Shown here piece after piece: positions 1-5,993 of a stretch of 6,517 nucleotides of DNA (within the stretch, counting starts at the first letter, position 1; the number at the start of each line of letters is the position of its first letter). This DNA is from Candidatus Geothermarchaeota archaeon. GTDB taxonomy: Archaea > Thermoproteota > Nitrososphaeria > Geothermarchaeales > JAUWBL01. The notes beneath the pieces are model-generated. The model saw only the letters and a list, made by a program, of their open reading frames with translations. It ran no database searches and was not told the DNA's origin. The translations under genes were made by a program, and so were the position numbers. Location of the stretch: the NCBI GenBank assembly GCA_030601715.1, contig JAUWBL010000060.1:1-6517 (forward strand). The letters run 5' to 3'.

Positions 1-85
1 CAACGGATAGCCTAGACAGCGTCAGCGTATCGCCGGGGGCTGTCTCTGTCTCCATTCCTCTGACCGCGAAGGAGACGGTCCACGC
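1..85 (-). pseudogene. Possible out-of-frame continuation of the Ig-like gene
   Basis: On the minus strand, immediately after a TAG at 88-86, the frame one step away from the Ig-like gene is open for 28 codons to the window edge. It encodes a beta-rich, extracellular-looking peptide containing WTVSFAVRG and APGDTLTLSRLSV. Most of its third codon positions are G or C, as in the intact genes of this window, whereas the official frame here gives an Arg/Pro/Ser-rich tail ending in a TGA at 24-22. I infer a single-base deletion near 85-95, either in nature or in the assembly. It could also be chance, because 28 codons is short and the other side of the edge is not visible. Confidence 0.3.
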
Positions 86-447
86 CTAGGGTCTCGGACT
101 ATCTTCAGATTGTGATGCCCGGAGGGAGGACTCCTAGAAGGCTCATAATCCTCTGTCCCCTGAAACCTAGCATAGACTTCAACTGTGGTGTCTAGGGGGT
201 CCGTGGGCCTTGCAAGCCACCGTATGGCGAATCTCCCCTTCGAATCTGTGGTGCCAGACGCCAACAAGTCATCGGACTCTACGTCGCTGTCCATAACCTC
301 AACGGTGAGTCCATCGACCCCGTGCTCAGTGTCGCCTCTAAGGAGGCTGCCGGTGAACGTCATCACTGTCGCCTCCGTCACAGTTTCGGGAGGGTCGTCC
401 AAGGTCAGCAACGTTGCTACCCTAGATTCTGCACCTTTGGCATTCAT
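22..447 (-). CDS. Ig-like repeat domain protein fragment, probably truncated and frameshifted
   Basis: One Ig-like beta-sandwich repeat of the kind found in tandem in archaeal (notably thaumarchaeal) cell-surface proteins. The pattern begins at TLLTLDDPPETV, continues with a TFTGSLL strand and an acidic stretch (MDSDVESDDLLASGTTDSKG), and ends with TTVEVYARFQGTEDYEPSRS. The acidic loops could bind calcium, but that is inference. Such proteins normally have a signal peptide and several repeats. Here there is no signal peptide, and the last 24 residues (starting RDPRRGPSPSR) look like out-of-frame translation. I chose the ATG at 447 because a TATA-like TTTAAG lies about 30 bases upstream, which suits a leaderless transcript; a TTG at 471 would add eight residues. 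The domain call is fairly secure. Whether the gene is functional is doubtful, and it may be a decayed piece of a larger surface protein gene. Confidence 0.5.
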   Translation of the reverse strand: MNAKGAESRVATLLTLDDPPETVTEATVMTFTGSLLRGDTEHGVDGLTVEVMDSDVESDDLLASGTTDSKGRFAIRWLARPTDPLDTTVEVYARFQGTEDYEPSRSPPSGHHNLKIVRDPRRGPSPSRSEEWRQRQPPAIR

Positions 448-474
448 CGTCAAACAGGGAAACTGCGTCAAGCA

Positions 475-480
475 CTTAAA
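475..480 (-). promoter_or_regulatory. TATA-like box upstream of the Ig-like gene
   Basis: TTTAAG on the minus strand, centred about 30 bases upstream of the ATG at 447. This is close to the usual archaeal TATA spacing for a leaderless or very short-leader transcript. No Shine-Dalgarno motif precedes that ATG, which fits leaderless translation. It rests on a six-base match alone. Confidence 0.3.
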
Positions 481-553
481 GGCGACCCGCGTTGAGTTCG
501 CGTCTCTCGGTAGAGGGTCTCAAGTAATCCATAAGAGCATGCCGGGGTTGCTG

Positions 554-685
554 CTATCCGTGTTCTCCTAGTGGCTCACTCCCTCCTCGATGAGTCGGCG
601 AAGCACACCCTTTGAAAATGCCTAGCCTCTCAAGGGTTCGGGCCACCCTCTCCTCGACTCGCTGGTTCAGGGTTGAAGCAGGCAT
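554..685 (-). pseudogene. Possible frameshifted ribbon-helix-helix (CopG/VapB-like) remnant
   Basis: A 43-codon minus-strand frame starting at ATG 685 begins with MPASTLNQRVEERVARTLER and then LGIF, a basic amphipathic helix, before turning into a Gly/Pro/Ser-rich tail. In the next frame the DNA encodes SKGVLRRLIEEGVSH, ending at TAG 570-568. Joining the two across a one-base shift near 610-618 gives helix 1 (RVEERVARTLERLGI), a short turn (FSKG) and helix 2 (VLRRLIEEGV), about the size and pattern of a ribbon-helix-helix antitoxin or repressor. It lies 46 bases downstream of the kite gene on the same strand. A GAGGTGATG at 710-702 is a good ribosome-binding sequence, but it is about 17 bases from the ATG and serves a different, 24-codon frame. 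The family assignment is tentative, and no toxin partner is visible. Confidence 0.3.
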
Positions 686-731
686 GGAGAAGGCGAGTCA
701 GCATCACCTCGCCAGATGTGGCAAGCAATCG

Positions 732-1283
732 CTAGGCTTCTTTGCCGAGGAGGAGGTCGAGCAGTTTTTTCTGGTCTATCTCGGCCTTGGTTCTCCATCC
801 CAGATAGAGGATCTTGTCTTTGTCCTCCGCGAGGTAGCCCCGCCTGACGAATCTGCCGAGGTTGTAGTCGACCTTCCACTCGGGGAACTTCCTCCTGAGC
901 ATCTCCTCCACCTCGCTTCTGGGCGCCTTACCCCGCCTCGACAGGATGTAGGTCAAGGTCGCCGACAGAGCTCCAAGGTCGTCGACCCTCCAGCCCATCG
1001 CCTTTGCCTCGGACATGGTGGGAGCCTCTCTCATCGTGACGTAGAACCTCGACCGGCTTGGTCCCTCCGCCTCCTCTCCCTCTCCGCCTTCGGAGACTAT
1101 CTTCACAGTCAGATCCAGATCCTTCAGCTCAGCGTCCAGGAGCTGGATGACCTCTCGATACCTCGGGCCTAGGAGCCTTCTGAGCTCCCATCCCTTCACG
1201 CCCGGATCCATGTGATGCTTGAAGAGCAGGAGGTGGGCAGCTCTCTTCACCTTTCTCCGGAGGCTGACCGTGTCGTCACTCAT
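732..1283 (-). CDS. Kite (tandem winged-helix) subunit of an SMC complex, MAGE/Nse3-like
   Basis: 183 residues from the ATG at 1283, ending in TAG. Kite proteins (ScpB, MukE, Nse1, Nse3/MAGE) are paired winged-helix subunits that bind the kleisin and regulate the SMC ATPase. The first winged helix spans about residues 8-86 and the second about 100-183, joined by an acidic Gly/Glu loop (65-75). Several stretches look like the MAGE/Nse3 homology domain rather than bacterial ScpB. HLLLFKHH (17-24) recalls MAGE 'HFLLFKYR'; RFVRRGYL (144-151) recalls the 'LV..KYLEYR' segment; and LGWRTKAEIDQKKLLDLLL (161-179) recalls 'WGPRALAETSYVKVLEYV'. These comparisons are from memory. The gene overlaps the kleisin stop by 8 bases (ATGAGTGA) and has GGAG seven bases before the ATG. 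A GTG at 1304 would add seven residues but has less support. An ordinary archaeal ScpB annotation is the alternative; either way it is very probably the kite of this complex. Confidence 0.75.
   Translation of the reverse strand: MSDDTVSLRRKVKRAAHLLLFKHHMDPGVKGWELRRLLGPRYREVIQLLDAELKDLDLTVKIVSEGGEGEEAEGPSRSRFYVTMREAPTMSEAKAMGWRVDDLGALSATLTYILSRRGKAPRSEVEEMLRRKFPEWKVDYNLGRFVRRGYLAEDKDKILYLGWRTKAEIDQKKLLDLLLGKEA
1276..1283 (-). promoter_or_regulatory. Start/stop overlap ATGAGTGA with upstream Shine-Dalgarno
   Basis: The ATG of the kite gene and the TGA of the kleisin gene lie within eight bases (ATGAGTGA). GGAG at 1294-1291 sits seven bases upstream. This geometry favours re-initiation by the ribosome finishing the kleisin, which would couple the output of the two subunits. 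It also decides the kite start over the upstream GTG. Confidence 0.6.
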
Positions 1284-2076
1284 AGACCCTCTCCAGTCCC
1301 TCACGAGTCAGAGCGATGGAGACTGACTCGGTCCCCAAGTCTTTCATGGACAATTTCTCAGGGAAGGGCTTAAGCAAGACCTCTTCTTCCAGAGGGGAGG
1401 CCCTGATGGTCGCGTAGCCTAGGCTGCACAGGTGGCTAACCACGTAGGCCCGGAGCACGGTGTCTTCGTAGGCTTCGGCGCGAATGAAATCCCAGTATGA
1501 CATTCCGTCCTCGCCCGCTCTCTCAAGAAGCTCCCCCCAGAGTAGGGAGATCCACTCCTCGAACGTGCGTCCCTTCATCAACCCCATTCTGTCCAAGTCT
1601 TCCCTCGTCAGCGCCCCCGTCTCTGCATAGTCCGCGCCTAGTTCACTGATCCTCTGATCTCTGTCTGGGAGGCTGAGCCAGTACTCTGTTGCTTCCCTAA
1701 GCCTAGGGCCGGTGAGTTGCTCCTTCTCAGTGACGGGGTGCATCGAGTGGACGAGGATCTCCGCTAGTGCGACGGGGTCTAGCGAGTCGATCCTCACCAG
1801 CGTGAGGACGGGGTCGATGTAGAGCAGGGATGACCTGTGCTCTATCCACTCCTCCTGCATGGCCACTATGTCAGACAGACCTAGAACAGCCAACAGATCC
1901 ATGCGAAGCGCCTTGAGATCCTTGGCTTTCCTCAGAAAGGGTCTGATCCTGTCGAACAGATCGATGACGTTGACGTCGAAGGGATCTAGGCTTCTCTGCC
2001 TGACGATCCTGGCTAGGTCGACTACCCTCTCCAATACCTCGCCTTCGCGCTTCTTGGGCCGAGGGAGGTCACTCAA
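1276..2076 (-). CDS. Kleisin subunit of an SMC complex (ScpA-like; Nse4 relationship possible)
   Basis: 266 residues from the TTG at 2076. Kleisins bridge the two SMC heads through an N-terminal helical domain and a C-terminal winged helix, and carry the kite subunits on the middle segment. The N-terminal domain has the ScpA-type signature RSLDPFDVNVIDLFDRI (residues 29-45), resembling 'KLDPWDIDIVDLADRY' of ScpA proteins. The middle is helical and acidic. The C-terminal winged helix lies at about 172-240, with MSYWDFIRAEAYEDTVLRAY (192-211) followed by VVSHLCSLGYATIRAS; this could match either the ScpA C-terminus or the Nse4 pattern. An in-frame TTG at 2103 would add nine residues. I prefer 2076 because GGTGG (2087-2083) sits six bases upstream and because the overlap with the SMC stop copies the next junction exactly. 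There is no ATG near the start. The kleisin role is well supported by sequence plus context; the subfamily is not settled. Confidence 0.75.
   Translation of the reverse strand: MSDLPRPKKREGEVLERVVDLARIVRQRSLDPFDVNVIDLFDRIRPFLRKAKDLKALRMDLLAVLGLSDIVAMQEEWIEHRSSLLYIDPVLTLVRIDSLDPVALAEILVHSMHPVTEKEQLTGPRLREATEYWLSLPDRDQRISELGADYAETGALTREDLDRMGLMKGRTFEEWISLLWGELLERAGEDGMSYWDFIRAEAYEDTVLRAYVVSHLCSLGYATIRASPLEEEVLLKPFPEKLSMKDLGTESVSIALTREGLERVYE
2069..2076 (-). promoter_or_regulatory. Start/stop overlap TTGAGTGA with upstream Shine-Dalgarno
   Basis: The TTG start of the kleisin and the TGA stop of the SMC gene share eight bases (TTGAGTGA). GGTGG at 2087-2083 precedes it with a six-base spacer. The arrangement matches the kleisin/kite junction (ATGAGTGA), and both downstream proteins begin M-S-D. 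The weak TTG start would depend on coupling to SMC translation. Confidence 0.5.
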
Positions 2077-3982
2077 GTACGTCCACCTTGGACGATCCCG
2101 CAACGTTCTGGACGACTATGACGTGAGAGTCTTCCCTAAGGTTCGTAAGCTGACCAGGTGTGATCACGAGGTACTGGGACGAGTCGCCTTGAAACGAGTT
2201 CATGAGCTGATCCATGATCACCTCTCTGTTTAGCGGGTCCATGTGAACGTCGAACTCGTCTATCGCCCTCACCGGAGACTTGACGTGTCTCTGCAGCGAT
2301 AGCAAGAGGCACATGACAGCTGTGGTCCGTTCACCGCCGCTTTGGGTGTAGGCATCTAGAATCTCGGGCTCCGCCCCCTTGAAGCCAACCAGTATCTCCA
2401 AACCGGCCTCGTCGGCGTCGTTCGCATTGGAGAGCCTGACGTCGCCGGTGGCGTTCACACCATCCAGCATCTCCCCATAGGACACGCGGATCTCGCTCAG
2501 CAACTCCGAGACGTTTCGCTTCCACAGGATCTCTCTCTCACGGAGCTCCTCCAAGGCCCTGTTGCGGTTCCTTGTGGCTATCGCAGCTCTTTCCTGGAGA
2601 ACCTCTAGCTGTTCCCTGTAGGTCGTGTACATCCTCTCCACATCGGAGGACACATCCGAGAGGCTTTCCAACCTCGCCTTCGTCATCCTTAGATCCTCTA
2701 GGATTTCGCTTGGCAGCCTGCCTGTATCCACCCTTTGTCCGTAAGCCTCGGCCTCCCTCACGAACTCCCGAAGCTCAGCCTTGAGTCTGCGCACCCGGCG
2801 TCGGAGGCTGATGGCCTCCTTCTCCCTGAACTCTCGCCGGAGTTCCAGGACCGCTTTCCTGACCCTTGAGTCGACGAATTCCTCCAGGAAAGTCTCCGCC
2901 CCAGCCTTCGCTCTGGTAATGTCGGTCTTCGTCTCCTCTATCTCTCCTGCCGTCTGCTTGGCTTCCTCCTCCAGAGTCTTCGCTTTGTCTCCGGAAGTTT
3001 CCGCTGGAAGCGAAGAGTCGGGGTTTGCGTGTGTGGTGCTTTCTTTCAGCAGTTCGAGCCGTGTCGCGAGGCTGGAGTCTCGTCTCTCTAGGGTTATCCG
3101 CTTCACGTATGCCTCGTCTACGGACTGCTGCGCTCGCCTCAGCCTGAGCCGATTCTCTTCGATCTCCCCTCCGGTCTCCTCGATGCCGAGGCTGAGAGAT
3201 TCTATGTCGGAAGTGATTCTGTTCAGCTGGTCCTCCAGGTCTCCGGCTTGTCTCTCCAGCCGGATGCACCTGGCCCAGGCGTGCTCCCGCTCCAGCTCGC
3301 CTCTTCTCTTTTTGTAATTCTTCTTGCGGAGGTACCTTTCGTATTTCTCTGACCAGTAGTCCAGCGTCTCGTGCGCCCTTTCCATAAGGCTTTCAGTCGC
3401 TTCCTTCTCACTCAGGACGTGGGAGAGCCTTTCCCGGGCTTCTACGATGCCTTCCCTGTACCCTCCCAATCCCACCGCCTCCTCCACCATCCGGAGCTTC
3501 TCTCGGGGCTCCACGACGCTGAAGTTTTCGATCATGTTCTGGTGCATGACTATGAGCATGTTGTCCGGGTCGATCCCCATACGGGAGAGCATCGCCTCGA
3601 CCTCGGCCTTGCTGACCGTCCTGAAGTCGGCTTCGCACCAGTAGGTTCCGTCCTTCTTCATGTATCGGGAGAGGTGCAACTCGTCGGAACGGACGCTGGG
3701 TATTGGCTTGGTGCCGTTCCTCCTCTTGTTGTTTAGAACCACCGTAACCCTAGCTATGTCCTCTCCTCGACGAATGAGGTCGCTCAGCCTCCTGGAGCGC
3801 TCTGTGTAGGTCTGGCCGAGGGCCACGGCTAGGGCGAGAAGTATGGAAGACTTTCCGGAGCCGTTGGGCCCGCAGATCATGTTCAATCCCGCGGCCAAGG
3901 GAATCCTGGCGTAGCGGTACGACATGAAGTTCTCTAGTATTATCTCTTTGACGATGGGGCCCGGCGGGGAGGTCTCCGTCAT
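2069..3982 (-). CDS. Short SMC-family ATPase, Smc5/Smc6-like
   Basis: 637 residues, about half the usual SMC length of 1,100-1,200. The head is complete: Walker A GPNGSGKSS (38-46), Q-loop glutamine 148 (VMHQNMIENF), signature SGGER (548-552), Walker B with D575 and the catalytic E576 in PVRAIDEFDVHMD, then a D-loop at MDPLNRE. Two coiled-coil arms span roughly 160-312 and 333-490. They are joined by a short polar linker (ESTTHANPDSSLPAETSGDK, 314-333) where a hinge of 150 or more residues would normally be. There is no CxxC zinc hook. Head details recall Smc5/Smc6: AIDEFDVHMD resembles Smc6 'CLDEFDVYMD', SSQYLVITPGQL resembles Smc5 'TSQYFFITPKLL', and LSDLIRRG plus a basic/acidic run follows Walker A as in that branch. 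It is first in the operon with kleisin and kite. No strong Shine-Dalgarno precedes the ATG, so it may be leaderless. SMC family is certain; the Smc5/6 affinity is a strong but untested impression. A RecN/Rad50-type protein is the main alternative. Confidence 0.85.
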   Translation of the reverse strand: MTETSPPGPIVKEIILENFMSYRYARIPLAAGLNMICGPNGSGKSSILLALAVALGQTYTERSRRLSDLIRRGEDIARVTVVLNNKRRNGTKPIPSVRSDELHLSRYMKKDGTYWCEADFRTVSKAEVEAMLSRMGIDPDNMLIVMHQNMIENFSVVEPREKLRMVEEAVGLGGYREGIVEARERLSHVLSEKEATESLMERAHETLDYWSEKYERYLRKKNYKKRRGELEREHAWARCIRLERQAGDLEDQLNRITSDIESLSLGIEETGGEIEENRLRLRRAQQSVDEAYVKRITLERRDSSLATRLELLKESTTHANPDSSLPAETSGDKAKTLEEEAKQTAGEIEETKTDITRAKAGAETFLEEFVDSRVRKAVLELRREFREKEAISLRRRVRRLKAELREFVREAEAYGQRVDTGRLPSEILEDLRMTKARLESLSDVSSDVERMYTTYREQLEVLQERAAIATRNRNRALEELREREILWKRNVSELLSEIRVSYGEMLDGVNATGDVRLSNANDADEAGLEILVGFKGAEPEILDAYTQSGGERTTAVMCLLLSLQRHVKSPVRAIDEFDVHMDPLNREVIMDQLMNSFQGDSSQYLVITPGQLTNLREDSHVIVVQNVAGSSKVDVLE

Positions 3983-4076
3983 GATTCCAACTATTTACCT
4001 GACTTGGTTCAATTATCTCTGTCCGTACTTCGGGTCGGCTCTCATACGCCTCGTTTCGATGGATGGTGGTTTGGGG
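3983..4076. promoter_or_regulatory. Divergent promoter region between the SMC operon and the unknown gene
   Basis: 94 bases between two divergently read genes, the most AT-rich spot nearby. On the minus strand AGATAATTG (4018-4010) contains a weak TATA-like ATAATT about 32 bases before the SMC ATG, which fits a short-leader transcript. CTATTTACC (3991-3999) is a second AT-rich patch. On the plus strand AATTAT (4011-4016) could serve the other gene with a longer leader. Neither is a strong archaeal TATA match, and I saw no operator-like palindrome. Confidence 0.3.
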
Positions 4077-4784
4077 ATGGTTCTCGCCGGCAAGCTGTTC
4101 AAGCTCTCCGAATACCTGGACATCGACTCCGTGGCTGGCAGGCTGAGGGGTTTTCGGAGGGAGGAGTTCGTGGACATCGAGGGCCATGAGTTCAAGCCGG
4201 TTACGGAAATAGTGGACCTGAGGATCGGTGAAGGTAGGCTTTTCGGCGTCTTTTCGGAAGACTTGATATTCACGACGATCTTTCGGGGGGAGGTGGTGCC
4301 GGTGCCGACGACGAGGGAGGCTCCGTTCGTCTTCAGCCCCCACCCGCTTCAGGAGGAGACGATGGTCTTCATCCTCGATAAGAAGGCGAGGGCGAACAAC
4401 ATCGCCAACAAGCTGAGCCAGGTGCTCTTCATAGAGGGCGGCCGGATACTGGAGGCTCGCATAACCCACGAGACCCTGAAGACGCTGCACGAGAGCAACC
4501 CCGAGGCCACCAGGATCACCTTCTTCGACGACGTGGACCTGCCGAACATTGACAAGCTCTCCCTGTACGGGGCGGGGCTGGCCGACACCTCCCTGTACAG
4601 CGACTACCTGAAGCACGGCAAGATCTGGTACGTCGTTTACGAGTCTCAGAAGCAGGATTTCACGGTCGGCATCACCAGAAACTGCGTCGTCACCGTGTTC
4701 AGCAAGGCGGAGCAGGGGCAGATCTTCGAGTTCGTTCTTGAGGAACTCGTTCCCCTGGTCGAGCTGGCTCCGAAGGAAGAGTAA
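4077..4784 (+). CDS. Conserved-looking archaeal protein of unknown function
   Basis: 235 residues; I do not recognise a named family. The sequence is well-formed globular alpha/beta: an N-terminal helix-rich part (KLFKLSEYLDIDSVAGRL), an IEGHEFKPVTEI segment (34-45), beta strands (RLFGVFSEDLIF and GEVVPVP), a basic helix DKKARANNIANKLSQVLF (101-118), an acidic FFDDVDLPNIDKLSLYG (149-165), and a final strand/helix with ITRNCVVTVFSK (199-210). There is no signal peptide, membrane segment or cysteine cluster. The start at 4077 is chosen because GGTGGT (4065-4070) lies six bases upstream; an ATG at 4059 (241 residues) is possible, and the frame is also open further upstream, but that part reads as non-coding and overlaps the SMC gene. 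It is transcribed away from the SMC operon and converges with the transsulfuration genes. Codon usage is strongly G/C at third positions, so it is surely translated. The basic helix might contact nucleic acid, but that is speculation. Confidence 0.85.
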   Translation: MVLAGKLFKLSEYLDIDSVAGRLRGFRREEFVDIEGHEFKPVTEIVDLRIGEGRLFGVFSEDLIFTTIFRGEVVPVPTTREAPFVFSPHPLQEETMVFILDKKARANNIANKLSQVLFIEGGRILEARITHETLKTLHESNPEATRITFFDDVDLPNIDKLSLYGAGLADTSLYSDYLKHGKIWYVVYESQKQDFTVGITRNCVVTVFSKAEQGQIFEFVLEELVPLVELAPKEE

Positions 4785-4829
4785 CCCCTATCGTGGGATT
4801 CTACGGCTCGAAGCGCAGGCGAGGCCCTT
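4785..4829. other. Convergent intergenic spacer
   Basis: 45 bases between the TAA of the plus-strand unknown gene and the TGA of the gamma-lyase-like gene. I see no T-run or strong hairpin, so termination signals for either transcript are not evident here. Confidence 0.6.
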
Positions 4830-5987
4830 TCAAGCCTTTGCTAGGGCCTGATCCAGGTCCTGGATTATGTCTTCGGCGTCTTCGATGCCGACCGACAGCC
4901 TGATTAGCCCGTCTGTTATGCCCCTCTTGAGCCTCATCTCCTCCGGGATCGAGCCGTGGGTCATCGTCGCGGGATGAGTCACCATGGTTTCCGTTGCGCC
5001 CAGGCTCTCGGCTAGGGAGCAGAGCTTCAGGCTCCTCAGGAATCTCTTCGCTGCGCTGAAGCCGCCCTCTGGCTCAAACGACATGATTCCACCGAAGCCG
5101 CCTATTCTGGTGGCCAGCGAGTGCTGTGGATGGCTTTCCAGACCGGGGTAGATCACTCTTTCGACCTTTGGATGGGACTCCAGGAAGCGGGCGACTCTGA
5201 GGGCGTTGTCGTTGTGTCTCCGCATCCTGAGGTGCAGGGTCTTTATTCCCAGGATGGTGAGCCAGCAGTCGAGGGGGCCGGGAACCGCCCCCACCGAGTT
5301 CTGGATGAATCTCAGGTCTTCGTGGATCTTCTCGTCATCCGTAACCGCCGCACCGCCTATGACCTGGTTGTGGCCGCTGAGGTACTTGGTTGTGCTGTGG
5401 ATGACCACATCGACTCCTAGCTCCAGGGGCCGCAGGAAGTACGGAGTGAACATCGTCGTGTCGGCGACCAGCATCACTGAGAACTCTTTCGCCAATTCAG
5501 AGACGGCCTCGATGTCCGTGATCTTGAGCAGGGGGTTGCTGGGGGACTCTATCCACATCATCCTTGTGTTGTTCTTGAGGGCTCTTTCGATGCTAGGGAG
5601 GTTCGTCGTGTCGACGAAGGTGAAGCTCAGGCCGTACTTCCTCAGGACCTGTTGGAAGAGCCTGTAGGTTCCTCCATACACGTCGTCAGAGACCACCACG
5701 TGGTCGCCTTGCTTCAGCAGGTGCAGAGTTGCCGAGATGGCGGCCATCCCGGAGGCGAAGGCTACGCCGAACCGGCCTCCCTCCAGCTCCGCGATGTTCC
5801 TTTCGAGGGTCTCCCTCGTCGGGTTGGTGGTGCGGGAATAGTCGTACCCCCGGCCCTTCCCTAGTTCTTCCAGCACGTAGGTGGCCGTCTGATAGATCGG
5901 AGTAACTATCGCCCCTGTGGTTGGATCGGGGCGCTGGCCTCCCCGAACCGCCTTGGTCGCGAAACCCATCTTCTTCATCCTGCCCAT
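4830..5987 (-). CDS. Cystathionine gamma-lyase/gamma-synthase family PLP enzyme
   Basis: 385 residues, the normal length of the Cys/Met-metabolism PLP family (fold type I, cytoplasmic, usually a tetramer). Gamma-lyase splits cystathionine to cysteine, 2-oxobutyrate and ammonia; gamma-synthase makes cystathionine from an activated homoserine. Visible landmarks: DYSRTTNPT (49-57; Tyr and Arg contact the PLP phosphate of the neighbouring subunit), DVYGGTYRLF (102-111; Tyr stacks on PLP), ESPSNPLLKI (147-156), D176 pairing with the PLP ring, HSTTKYLSGH (197-206) with Schiff-base lysine K201, SLGATET with E333, HPATMTH (338-344) and LIRLSVGIED (361-370; Arg holds the substrate carboxylate). The usual DNTF after the PLP aspartate is DTTM here. 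The CBS-like gene 14 bases upstream favours gamma-lyase, but sequence alone cannot separate the two. The start at 5987 has GGTGA six bases upstream; ATGs at residues 4 and 7 are possible, the latter matching the family's usual start. Confidence 0.9.
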   Translation of the reverse strand: MGRMKKMGFATKAVRGGQRPDPTTGAIVTPIYQTATYVLEELGKGRGYDYSRTTNPTRETLERNIAELEGGRFGVAFASGMAAISATLHLLKQGDHVVVSDDVYGGTYRLFQQVLRKYGLSFTFVDTTNLPSIERALKNNTRMMWIESPSNPLLKITDIEAVSELAKEFSVMLVADTTMFTPYFLRPLELGVDVVIHSTTKYLSGHNQVIGGAAVTDDEKIHEDLRFIQNSVGAVPGPLDCWLTILGIKTLHLRMRRHNDNALRVARFLESHPKVERVIYPGLESHPQHSLATRIGGFGGIMSFEPEGGFSAAKRFLRSLKLCSLAESLGATETMVTHPATMTHGSIPEEMRLKRGITDGLIRLSVGIEDAEDIIQDLDQALAKA

Positions 5988-5993
5988 ACCCCT

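Noticed and set aside
185..571. A 128-codon plus-strand open frame
   Set aside because: It is Ser/Val-rich with no family resemblance and lies opposite the Ig-like coding sequence, whose domain pattern is recognisable; it is best explained as an antisense shadow.
612..1172. A 186-codon plus-strand open frame across the kite gene
   Set aside because: It is antisense to a gene with clear homology and operon context; its composition (runs of Leu, Pro, Ser, Arg) is typical of a shadow in GC-rich DNA.
2069..3982. Rad50/SbcC identity for the ATPase
   Set aside because: There is no CxxC zinc hook and no Mre11 neighbour, and the Walker B and C-terminal segments read like Smc5/6; it remains a weaker alternative until a phylogeny is done.
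3924..4058. The upstream extension of the unknown plus-strand gene
   Set aside because: It would overlap the SMC coding start, has no Shine-Dalgarno, and reads unlike the rest of the protein; the ATG at 4077 (or 4059) is preferred.
3750..4616. A 288-codon minus-strand open frame opposite the unknown plus-strand gene
   Set aside because: It overlaps the start of the SMC gene, has a His/Arg/Gln-rich composition and no domain pattern; the plus-strand frame has normal protein composition and a good ribosome-binding site.
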